Below are positions 7,028 to 12,635 of a DNA stretch of 12,667 bases, piece after piece; the stretch's first letter is position 1, and the number at the start of each line of letters is the position of its first letter. The DNA comes from Saprospiraceae bacterium. Lineage in GTDB: Bacteria; Bacteroidota; Bacteroidia; Chitinophagales; Saprospiraceae. Location of the stretch: positions 1 through 12,667 of the forward strand of contig JACMMM010000543.1 of NCBI GenBank assembly GCA_014379065.1, read 5' to 3'. Both the position numbers and the translations under genes were made by a program. The notes beneath the pieces are model-generated. The model was not told the DNA's origin. It did no database searches and saw only the letters and a program-made list of their open reading frames with translations.

Positions 7028-7147
7028 TGATTTTGGATTTACGATTTACGATTTTGGATTTACGATTATTTCGATCCGAAAAAGTTACGAATCTGCCCTT
7101 TTTCGGATCGAAATAATCGTAAATCCAAAATCGTAAATCCAAAATCA
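7028..7147. repeat. Heptamer-word long hairpin overlapping a stop codon
   Basis: Left arm 7028-7083 and right arm 7099-7147 pair perfectly apart from one extra 7-nt unit (ATTTACG) in the left arm, around a 15-nt loop. The arms are made of the heptamers ATTTTGG and ATTTACG, ending in TTTCGATCCGAAAAA at the loop side. The last 3 nt of the right arm (7145-7147) are the stop codon of the upstream symporter gene on the minus strand. In the mRNA the hairpin therefore starts at the stop codon and ends about 25 nt before the ccmB start. It may terminate, attenuate or protect the transcript. Confidence 0.9.
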
Positions 7148-8038
7148 AACCCTCTTCCTCCACCAATACGCCAGCCCCATCCCCGTCACCAAATCCCATA
7201 TCCCCCACCAGGCGGCAATCAGCGCCATGCCACCCAGTCCACCGAAGAAGTTGAAAATGAGCAACAGCCCAAGCGCGGTATTGTGTACACCGCCCTCAAA
7301 GGCCAGTGTGCGTCGGTCGAGCTTTGGCAGTCGAAAGAGCGTGCCCAACAGGAATCCGTTGGAAAGTGCGGCGGCGTTGTGTACAAGCACGAGCAGAAAA
7401 ACAAAGCCGAGGTATTGAGCAAGATTCTCTCGATTGCCAAGCAAAGCCAGCACAAGTATGGCGAAAAAAATCAGCAACGAAAAACGCTGCACCCAAGTGC
7501 GAATGCGGGCCACAAAATCTGGTTTTCGCTCGTGCAGCCAAATCCCCAAAAGTAAGGGCGCAACAATCAACTCAATGATAATCAAAGCCATATCTACAAA
7601 TCTGATCTCAAACGATTGGCGCAACGCCTCAGAATCGGGGACGAACTTTGACCAAAACAAAAAACCAGCAGGGGTGACAAACGTGGCCGAAAGAATGATG
7701 ATGGCATTGAGTGTGATCGAGAGCGGCACATTGGCCTTGGCAAAGTGAACCAGGAAATTTGTTATGTTTCCAGACGGACACATGCTCACTAGCACCATGC
7801 CTAAGGCCACGCTTACCGGCGGTTTGAACAACACGATGATACCCAGCGTGAGGAGCGGGAACACCAGAAACTGGGCCAGCAAACCCACGCCAACCGACTG
7901 CGGGAACTCCACCACTTTGCGGAAATCGGAGAACTTAACATCCAACGCAACACTGAACATGAGGAAGGCCATGGCCAGGTTCAGCACGATCATTTGGTTG
8001 GGATTGAAGTGTAGGTGCAGGGTGTCAACAGGGTGCAT
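7145..8038 (-). CDS. Bile acid:sodium symporter (SBF) family membrane protein
   Basis: A 297-residue integral membrane protein of the SBF/ASBT fold. CPSGNITNFL with VHFAKANVPLSITLN (87-111) corresponds to the family's conserved PGG-SN-tyla-kGd-LS stretch in the first discontinuous helix. EGGVHNTALGL (248-258) corresponds to the E-xQN-LA motif of the second. About nine or ten helices span 15-290. Members move organic anions with sodium; bacterial substrates include bile acids, pantoate and arsenite relatives, and the substrate here is unknown. I chose ATG 8038 (MHPVDT). The frame continues upstream to 8170, but that part is translated from the heptamer array and is not family sequence. It is the first of three minus-strand genes followed by ccmB and ccmC, with no obvious functional link to heme. 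Confidence 0.85.
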   Translation of the reverse strand: MHPVDTLHLHFNPNQMIVLNLAMAFLMFSVALDVKFSDFRKVVEFPQSVGVGLLAQFLVFPLLTLGIIVLFKPPVSVALGMVLVSMCPSGNITNFLVHFAKANVPLSITLNAIIILSATFVTPAGFLFWSKFVPDSEALRQSFEIRFVDMALIIIELIVAPLLLGIWLHERKPDFVARIRTWVQRFSLLIFFAILVLALLGNRENLAQYLGFVFLLVLVHNAAALSNGFLLGTLFRLPKLDRRTLAFEGGVHNTALGLLLIFNFFGGLGGMALIAAWWGIWDLVTGMGLAYWWRKRV

Positions 8039-8042
8039 AAGC

Positions 8043-8098
8043 GGACGTTGGATGATGGACTTTGGATGATGGACTTTGGACGTTGGACGTTGGACAAA
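8043..8098. repeat. Heptamer tandem array, eight units
   Basis: Eight consecutive 7-nt words occupy 56 bp with no gaps: GGACGTT, GGATGAT, GGACTTT, GGATGAT, GGACTTT, GGACGTT, GGACGTT, GGACAAA. All begin GGA. There is no complementary right arm, so this is a single-armed member of the intergenic word-repeat class. It begins 5 bp upstream of the symporter start codon, in the gap (8039-8331) shared with folC. Confidence 0.9.
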
Positions 8099-8167
8099 TA
8101 CGAGCTTCGAGAAAAAATCTGTTTTATTGGGCGGCCAAACGACTTTTACCGACAAAGATTGGCCGTA

Positions 8168-8237
8168 CATATCGTTTCCCGTAGGGAATCCCTGTTTATA
8201 GTTTTTTCAGATCCGTTTTCCAAAACCCCGTATGGGA
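8168..8237 (+). repeat. Single copy of the CCCGTAGGG / CCCCGTATGGG palindromic element
   Basis: Positions 8168-8201 match 1946-1979 at 33 of 34 bases. After a spacer of 20 nt, AAAACCCCGTATGGG at 8222-8236 matches the second core. The spacer shares TTTTTT and TTTTCCAAA with the copy on the minus strand at 2051-2117, so the unit is one element of about 70 bp with two palindromic cores. It lies between the heptamer array and folC, about 95 bp before the folC start. Confidence 0.85.
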
Positions 8238-8331
8238 CTTCCCTTCTCAGTGCCAGGCAGCGGCAAAAATGCGGCTTCCTTTCGAGACCCCATCGCAAAA
8301 GATTTTACCCAACTTTGCGGCTGCAATTGGT

Positions 8332-9702
8332 ATGTCCGTGGATTATAAACAAACGCTCGAATTCCTCTACGCTCAGTTGCCAATGTTTCACCGCATTGGG
8401 GCGGCAGCTTACAAAAACGACCTGACCAATACCATTGCCCTCTGTGAATATTTGGGCAACCCGCATCGAAAATTTCGCTCTATCCATGTGGGCGGCACGA
8501 ATGGAAAAGGTTCGGTGAGCCATATACTTGCCGCCGTTTGTCAGGCTTCGGGGATGAAAACAGGGCTTTATGTCAGCCCGCACTATAAAGATTTCCGGGA
8601 GCGGATAAAAGTGGACGGGCAATACATCCCGCGCAAACAAGTCGTTGATTTTGTGGGCCTCCACCGCGAAGTCATCGAGCGCATCCAGCCTTCGTTTTTT
8701 GAACTTTGTGTGGTGATGGCTTTCGATTGGTTTGCCCGACAACACGTGGACATCGCCATCATCGAAGTCGGTTTGGGCGGAAGGCTCGACAGCACCAACG
8801 TGATCACCCCGCTACTGAGCGTGATCACAAACATCAGTTACGACCACCAAAATTTGTTGGGTGAAACCTTGCCCCTTATTGCCGCCGAAAAAGCGGGCAT
8901 TATCAAACCCGGCATCCCGGTTGTCATCGGTGAAACACACCCTGAATCTGCACCTGTTTTTTTGAAAAAAGCCGCCGAAGTAGGTGCTCCCATCGTTTTT
9001 GCCGACCAACATTTTAGGGTGAGTACCCCGGAACTCCGTTCCGGGGGTGGTACATCTTCCCCGGAACGGAGTTCCGGGGTACTTTCAACACCAACGATAT
9101 ACGACGTTTACAAAGACGGAAACTTATTCCTCGAAAATCTGGAAGCAGACATTTCCGGGCCATTTCAGGCGAAGAATGTCGCAACAGTTTTGCAGTCTTA
9201 TGAAATACTCGTACAGATTAAACCTCGTAGGTTTTTAGAAACCTACGAGGTTTTGCGCACTGGCCTAAAAAACCTCCGCTCGCTCACCCGATTCATGGGC
9301 CGCTGGCAAATTATCGGCAACAACCCCACCATTCTATGCGACAGCGCCCACAATGAGGCGGGATTACAGTTGGCGTTTGAAGAGATTCATCAAACCTCTA
9401 AGGTTTTTAGAAACCTTAGAGGTTACCAACGCCTTCACATTGTGACTGGTTTTGTGAATGACAAAGACGTTGACAAGTCACTGGTCTTTTTTCCACAAGA
9501 AGCGCGGTATTATTTTGCTAAAGCCAACATTCCCAGAGGCTTGGAGGCAGCAATCCTGCGTGAAAAAGCCGCCGGGTTTGGGCTGCATGGACGGGCCTAC
9601 AGCTCCGTGCGCAACGCCCTCAAGGCCGCCAAACGAGCTGCTGCGCCAACGGATTTGATTCTTGTAATCGGCAGTATCTTCGTGGTGGGCGAGGTTTTGT
9701 GA
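8332..9702 (+). CDS. folC: Folylpolyglutamate synthase / dihydrofolate synthase with three palindrome-encoded insertions
   Basis: FolC adds glutamate to folates (and often forms dihydrofolate from dihydropteroate) with ATP in the cytoplasm. The P-loop is GTNGKGS at 55-61. Other Mur-ligase family landmarks are GLYVSPHYKDFRERI (78-92), IEVGLGGRLDSTNV (144-157), ISYDHQNLLGETL (168-180) with EKAGIIKPG (186-194), and SGPFQAKN (275-282). MGRWQ (322-326) and DSAHNEAG (337-344) open the C-terminal domain. The 456 residues exceed the usual 420-430, and the excess maps to three inserts translated from palindromic repeats at residues 231-251, 297-308 and 354-365. All motifs are intact and the frame is kept throughout, so the enzyme is probably active. 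I chose ATG 8332 (MSVDYKQTLEFLY), which matches family N-termini. The upstream ATG at 8269 adds 21 unrelated residues. The gene stands alone, divergent from the symporter gene. Confidence 0.92.
   Translation: MSVDYKQTLEFLYAQLPMFHRIGAAAYKNDLTNTIALCEYLGNPHRKFRSIHVGGTNGKGSVSHILAAVCQASGMKTGLYVSPHYKDFRERIKVDGQYIPRKQVVDFVGLHREVIERIQPSFFELCVVMAFDWFARQHVDIAIIEVGLGGRLDSTNVITPLLSVITNISYDHQNLLGETLPLIAAEKAGIIKPGIPVVIGETHPESAPVFLKKAAEVGAPIVFADQHFRVSTPELRSGGGTSSPERSSGVLSTPTIYDVYKDGNLFLENLEADISGPFQAKNVATVLQSYEILVQIKPRRFLETYEVLRTGLKNLRSLTRFMGRWQIIGNNPTILCDSAHNEAGLQLAFEEIHQTSKVFRNLRGYQRLHIVTGFVNDKDVDKSLVFFPQEARYYFAKANIPRGLEAAILREKAAGFGLHGRAYSSVRNALKAAKRAAAPTDLILVIGSIFVVGEVL
9023..9082. repeat. Palindromic element 1 inside folC (GC-rich)
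   Basis: Perfect inverted arms of 24 bp at 9023-9046 and 9059-9082 flank a 12-nt spacer. Each arm is itself a dyad: CCCCGGAAC, a 3-nt centre, then GTTCCGGGG. It is in frame and encodes residues 231-251 of FolC, a Ser/Gly/Pro-rich segment (STPELRSGGG, then TSSPERSSGVL) with no counterpart expected in the family. Total 60 bp, a multiple of three. Confidence 0.92.
9220..9253. repeat. Palindromic element 2 inside folC (AAACCTCGTAGGTTT type)
   Basis: Arms 9220-9234 (AAACCTCGTAGGTTT) and 9239-9253 are perfect complements around the loop TTAG. Each arm is a 6-3-6 dyad. It encodes FolC residues 297-308 (KPRRFLETYEVL). The element begins at codon position 1. Close relatives of this palindrome are common in Bacteroidota genomes to my knowledge. 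Confidence 0.92.
9392..9425. repeat. Palindromic element 3 inside folC, sister of element 2
   Basis: Arms 9392-9406 (AAACCTCTAAGGTTT) and 9411-9425 pair at 14 of 15 positions with the same TTAG loop as element 2. The 3-nt dyad centre differs from element 2 (CTA versus CGT) and the other arm carries the matching change (TAG versus ACG). It encodes residues 354-365 (QTSKVFRNLRGY), starting at codon position 2, so the two sisters are read in different frames. The third frame would hit TAG in the loop. Confidence 0.92.
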
Positions 9703-9738
9703 TTTACGAAATACAACTTTCGACTGCCGACTTAACGT

Positions 9739-9746
9739 TACATTTG
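9739..9746 (+). promoter_or_regulatory. Probable promoter -7 box for the MlaE-type permease
   Basis: TACATTTG matches TAnnTTTG and sits 47 bp before the ATG at 9794. TTTC at 9718-9721, 17 nt upstream, is an imperfect -33 candidate. The same octamer followed by CC occurs upstream of the gene at 12636. Confidence 0.42.
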
Positions 9747-9790
9747 CCCAATCGAATCAATCGTTCCAATCAAAAAATCGAACCAATCGA
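9747..9790. repeat. Short word repeat, CCAATCGAA-like, in the permease leader
   Basis: The words CCAATCGAATC, AATCGTT, CCAATC, AATCGAA and CCAATCGAAA follow one another directly before the start codon. The pattern looks like a single CA-rich arm of the intergenic word-repeat class, without a visible complementary arm. It would form the 5' leader of the mRNA. Confidence 0.45.
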
Positions 9791-9793
9791 AAA

Positions 9794-10555
9794 ATGCAAT
9801 CACTGCCTTCAAAATACAACTTCCTCTACGACTTTGGGCGCTATCTGATCATGATGAAGCAGGCTTTTGGACGCCCCGAAAAGTTCTCGATGTATTGGAA
9901 AGAGACCATGCGCCAGATGAACGACATTGGTGTTGGCTCGCTCATCATTGTGTGTCTTATTTCGATTTTTATTGGAGCGGTGGCTGCCATCCAGTTTGCG
10001 TATCAATTGGACGGCCAATTGGTGCCGCGCTATTACATCGGCTATATCGTGCGCGATTTGGCGCTCATCGAGCTTTCTCCTACGATCACCTGCCTCGTGC
10101 TGGCCGGCAAAGTCGGCTCCAACATGGCCGCCGAAATCGGTGGGATGCGCCAAAAAGAACATATTGACGCGATGGAAGTAATGGGGGTGAATACTGCGGC
10201 TTACCTCATTAGCCCCAAACTGATCGCCGCGCTTTTTGTCATTCCGCTTTTGGTCACGTTTTCAGCCTTTGTGGCGGTGGGTGGCGGCTATCTCTCCAGC
10301 GTACCTACCGGACTTATCACTGACGATGAGTACATCCAAGGGGTACGCTCCTTTTTTGTGCCGTACAATGTGTTCATGATGTACGTGAAGTCTTTTGTAT
10401 TCGCCTATATCCTCACCACGGTATCCTGCTACCAGGGTTATTTTGTGCGGGGCGGCAGCATCGAACTCGGTCAAGCCAGCACCCGCGCCGTGGTGTATTC
10501 CGATATTCTGATCTTGTTGGCGGATTATTTGATCGCGGTTTTGTTGACGGGGTAG
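9794..10555 (+). CDS. mlaE: MlaE-family ABC transporter permease
   Basis: MlaE is the inner-membrane permease of the Mla phospholipid transport system, which keeps outer-membrane lipid asymmetry together with the ATPase MlaF and the MCE protein MlaD. The 253-residue protein has the family signature ELSPTITCLVLAGKVGS then NMAAEIGGMRQKEHIDAMEV (93-129), matching the conserved ELGP-AGRVG-AELG-MR-EQIDAL segment. Hydrophobic segments lie at about 46-70, 95-112, 134-168, 194-214 and 234-252. The start ATG has no Shine-Dalgarno site; a TACATTTG box lies 47 bp upstream. Unusually, no mlaF or mlaD gene follows. The next gene is dapD, about 195 bp away on the same strand, so the ATPase and MCE partners must lie elsewhere or upstream copies were lost. 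Family assignment is firm; the exact lipid cargo is unknown. Confidence 0.88.
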   Translation: MQSLPSKYNFLYDFGRYLIMMKQAFGRPEKFSMYWKETMRQMNDIGVGSLIIVCLISIFIGAVAAIQFAYQLDGQLVPRYYIGYIVRDLALIELSPTITCLVLAGKVGSNMAAEIGGMRQKEHIDAMEVMGVNTAAYLISPKLIAALFVIPLLVTFSAFVAVGGGYLSSVPTGLITDDEYIQGVRSFFVPYNVFMMYVKSFVFAYILTTVSCYQGYFVRGGSIELGQASTRAVVYSDILILLADYLIAVLLTG

Positions 10556-10561
10556 GTCGTT

Positions 10562-10587
10562 ATTGCGTCATTGGTCATTGCGTCATT
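10562..10587. repeat. Direct repeat of an 11-mer at 15-nt period
   Basis: ATTGCGTCATT occurs at 10562-10572 and again at 10577-10587. The 15-nt spacing is the same period as the array at 11601-11754. No complementary arm was found, so it may be a remnant of a word-repeat hairpin. It lies just after the permease stop. Confidence 0.55.
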
Positions 10588-10618
10588 TTTACCCGCCGTA
10601 GCCTTGGCGAAGGAGGGG
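10588..10618. repeat. Intergenic copy of the CCGNAGC...GCGAAGGAGGGG element
   Basis: TTTACCC, then GCCGTAGCC, then GCGAAGGAGGGG is an imperfect palindrome of 31 nt. It matches 10882-10913 inside dapD with one indel: seven identical bases at the left end and twelve at the right end, and a similar middle. The two copies are in the same orientation, about 294 bp apart. Confidence 0.75.
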
Positions 10619-10750
10619 GCATTGTCAGCTTCTTTTACTTTTCTTATTAGGCTAAACATCGATACTGTGTAGATAGAAAAACATAACTTGAGTTCTCTAT
10701 ATCTGGCGACTTTAGCGTTGGGAAATGATCTTCAATTTTACAAAAAAATA

Positions 10751-11599
10751 ATGACAGACTTAAAAGACACCATTGAAGCCGCCTGGCTCGACCGTTCTCT
10801 ACTGCAAGGTTGGGAGACGAAAAAAGCCATCCGCGACACCATTGAATTGCTCGATTTAGGCAAGATTCGAGTCGCGGAATGTTTACCCACCGAAGCTAAG
10901 AGCGAAGGAGGGGAGGACGACGGAACGTGGATTACCCACGAATGGATAAAAAAGGCCATCTCGCTCTATTTCCCCATTCAGGAAATGCAGACCATTCAGG
11001 TTGGGCCTTTTGAATACCACGACAAAATCCCGCTTAAGTCTGGTTTTGCCGAAAAGGGCGTTCGAGTCGTGCCACAAGCAATTGCCCGATATGGTTCGTT
11101 CCTCGAAAAGGGTGTGATTCTGATGCCTTCCTACGTCAATATCGGGGCATGGGTGGGTAGTGGCACGATGGTAGATACCTGGGCTACGGTTGGGTCTTGC
11201 GCACAAATTGGCCGCAACGTCCACCTCGCGGGGGGCGTGGGCATTGGAGGGGTGCTCGAGCCGCCACAAGCCACCCCAACCATCATCGAAGACGAGTGTT
11301 TTATCGGCTCACGCTGCATTGTGGTGGAAGGTGTACACGTCGGGCGTGAAGCGGTGCTGGGCGCCAATGTGGTGCTTACCCAAAGCACCCACATTATTGA
11401 TGTAACAGGTTCAGAACCTATTATTTATAAAGGCAAAGTGCCGCCGCGCTCGGTAGTCATCCCAGGAACTTACACCCGAAAATTCCCAGCCGGGGAATAT
11501 CAGGTTGCTTGCGCCCTTATCATTGGGCAACGTCAGGAAAGCACGAACAAAAAAGTATCCTTGAATGAGGCGCTGCGGGAGTATGCGGTAGCAGTATAG
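10751..11599 (+). CDS. dapD: Tetrahydrodipicolinate N-succinyltransferase
   Basis: DapD transfers succinyl from succinyl-CoA to 2,3,4,5-tetrahydrodipicolinate in the lysine and meso-diaminopimelate pathway, which supplies peptidoglycan. The 282-residue cytoplasmic enzyme has an N-terminal helical domain (1-100) and a left-handed beta-helix of hexapeptide repeats. The hallmark is LMPSYVNIGAWVGSGTMVDT (124-143), followed by WATVGSCAQIGRNVHLAGGV (144-163) and GIGGVLEPPQATPTIIED (164-181). The start at 10751 (MTDLKDTIEAAW) matches family N-termini. A TTG start at 10688 in the same frame would add 21 unrelated residues. Between VAE (41-43) and the WITHEW segment there are about 11 more residues than I recall in E. 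coli DapD. This stretch (44-56) is translated from a palindromic repeat with a sister copy at 10588-10618. A weak TAGCGTTG at 10713-10720 might be the -7 box. Confidence 0.95.
   Translation: MTDLKDTIEAAWLDRSLLQGWETKKAIRDTIELLDLGKIRVAECLPTEAKSEGGEDDGTWITHEWIKKAISLYFPIQEMQTIQVGPFEYHDKIPLKSGFAEKGVRVVPQAIARYGSFLEKGVILMPSYVNIGAWVGSGTMVDTWATVGSCAQIGRNVHLAGGVGIGGVLEPPQATPTIIEDECFIGSRCIVVEGVHVGREAVLGANVVLTQSTHIIDVTGSEPIIYKGKVPPRSVVIPGTYTRKFPAGEYQVACALIIGQRQESTNKKVSLNEALREYAVAV
10882..10913. repeat. Palindromic element inside dapD
   Basis: A 32-nt copy of the element at 10588-10618 lies in frame in dapD and encodes CLPTEAKSEGG, continuing into ED. Its ends (TTTACCC and GCGAAGGAGGGG) are identical to the intergenic copy. 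It falls in the link between the N-terminal helical domain strands, away from the catalytic beta-helix, where an extra loop could be tolerated. Confidence 0.75.
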
Positions 11600-11600
11600 T

Positions 11601-11754
11601 GGTGATTGGTTTATCGGTGATTGGTGGACTGGTGATTGGTTTATTAGTTGATTAGTCTATTGGGACACGACCAATCACCAATAAACCAATCACCAGTCTA
11701 CCAATCACCAGTCCACCAATCACCAGTCCACCAATCACCGATAAACCAATCACC
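11601..11754. repeat. 15-mer array forming a hairpin, arms with different copy number
   Basis: The right side (11671-11754) is 5.6 tandem copies of a 15-mer beginning CCAATCACC. The left side (11601-11645) is three complementary copies beginning GGTGATTGG, followed by degenerate words. The outer 40 bp of both sides (11601-11640 and 11715-11754) are exact complements. Counting inward from the ends, the unit order is A-B-C on the left and A-B-B-B'-C on the right, so the arms differ by expansion of one unit. It starts 2 bp after the dapD stop and ends 5 bp before the RDD gene start, filling the whole gap. Confidence 0.95.
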
Positions 11755-11759
11755 AACAC

Positions 11760-12500
11760 ATGAACAAAACCATCGAAATTCGGACCACTCAAAACGTCAC
11801 CATCGAGTACGAGCTCGCCGGGCTGCGAGAACGGGCACTGGCTTGGATGCTCGACACGGTTATCATCGTGTTTGGATATTATTTGGCGGTTATCCTGATC
11901 ATGCTCATTGCCGGAGGCATGGACAATTGGTGGGGCGTGTTTTTTGGGGTCATGCTTTTTTTGGCCTACTTTCTTTACAATATCCTTTTTGAAATCCTGA
12001 AACGCGGGCAAAGTCCGGGGAAAATGGCGCTCGGCACCAAAGTCGTGCGGCTCGACGGCAAAGACCCCGAATGGAGCGATGTAACCCTGCGTGCATTGCT
12101 TCAGTTGGTGGATTCCATTTTTTGCCTTGGCATCGTGGGCGGGTTGCTCATCAAAACCACGGCCAAAGCCCAGCGTCTCGGTGACATGGCTGCCAACACC
12201 ACCATTATAAAACTCCAAAGTTCCAACTACGCTTTTCGTCTCACCGACATTCTCAACATTTCTTCGCTTTCGAACTACCAACCGGTGTATCCCCAAGTGC
12301 GCACCCTGAGCGAGCGCGACATGATTTTTGTCAAAACCGCCCTAACCCGCCTCAGCACTTACCCCAACCAGGCCCACGAGGAATTGTTGGAAGACCTCGT
12401 AACGCACCTTATGCCCTTGCTTGGCGTGGAAAAGCGGCCCAACAACAGGGTTGAATTTTTGAAGACGTTGTTGAAGGATTATATTGTGTTGACGAGGTGA
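11760..12500 (+). CDS. RDD family membrane protein
   Basis: A 246-residue protein with an RDD domain (about 15-150) and a soluble C-terminal tail. RERALAWMLD (23-32) holds the Arg and Asp of the first helix. GQSPGKMALGTKVV (83-96) and QRLGDMAANT (138-147) are the two most conserved family signatures. Helices lie at about 28-52, 57-80 and 108-131. RDD proteins are mostly uncharacterised; some have been linked to ion exchange. The tail (152-246) is charged and carries no motif I recognise, including YPNQAHEELLEDLV at 201-214. The start ATG comes 5 nt after a 15-mer hairpin array and has no Shine-Dalgarno site. In many Bacteroidota RDD genes sit beside SpoIIM-like and DUF58 genes, but that context is not seen here. 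Confidence 0.85.
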   Translation: MNKTIEIRTTQNVTIEYELAGLRERALAWMLDTVIIVFGYYLAVILIMLIAGGMDNWWGVFFGVMLFLAYFLYNILFEILKRGQSPGKMALGTKVVRLDGKDPEWSDVTLRALLQLVDSIFCLGIVGGLLIKTTAKAQRLGDMAANTTIIKLQSSNYAFRLTDILNISSLSNYQPVYPQVRTLSERDMIFVKTALTRLSTYPNQAHEELLEDLVTHLMPLLGVEKRPNNRVEFLKTLLKDYIVLTR

Positions 12501-12517
12501 TGAATTGGATATTCGGA

Positions 12518-12624
12518 TATTAAGATATTATGGCGAATGTGTTTTTGGTTGAGAAATAATACATTTGCCAACGGAATTTATCCCCTGTATACTGGCACAC
12601 AGGCAATATCCAAATATCTTAATA
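12518..12624. repeat. Degenerate word-repeat hairpin after the RDD gene
   Basis: TATTAAGATATT at 12518-12529 pairs perfectly with 12613-12624. GGATATT words lie next to both arms (12507-12519 region on the left, CAATATCC on the right). Inside, TGGCGAATGTGTT (12531-12543) pairs with 12558-12570, with two G-T wobbles. It is a weaker member of the intergenic hairpin class, in the gap between the RDD gene and the probable rarA. Confidence 0.55.
12560..12567 (+). promoter_or_regulatory. Possible promoter -7 box upstream of the last gene
   Basis: TACATTTG fits TAnnTTTG and is followed by CC as at 9739. It lies 68 bp before the ATG at 12636. TTTG at 12544-12547 is only 12 nt upstream, too close for a regular -33 box. 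The sequence overlaps the inner hairpin arm, so the match may be coincidental. Confidence 0.3.
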
Positions 12625-12635
12625 CCCCGTCTCCC

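Noticed and set aside
8039..8170. N-terminal extension of the symporter by 44 residues
   Set aside because: It is translated from the heptamer array and the palindromic element; no family member would align there.
11407..11419. AGGTTC-A-GAACCT palindrome in dapD as a further inserted element
   Set aside because: Only 13 bp, and the protein at this place has no extra residues compared with the family as I recall it, so it is probably chance.
11671..11754. Possible CRISPR-like array of 15-mers
   Set aside because: Units are directly adjacent with no unique spacers and are mirrored in a left arm, unlike CRISPR; no cas genes are present.
11648..11992. 114-codon plus-strand frame with QSPVH repeats
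   Set aside because: The repeats come from the 15-mer array (5 codons per unit), and the remainder is out of frame with the RDD protein.
11652..12296. 214-codon minus-strand open frame opposite the RDD gene
   Set aside because: It is antisense to clear RDD signatures and ends in translated repeat words (VIGGLVIG).
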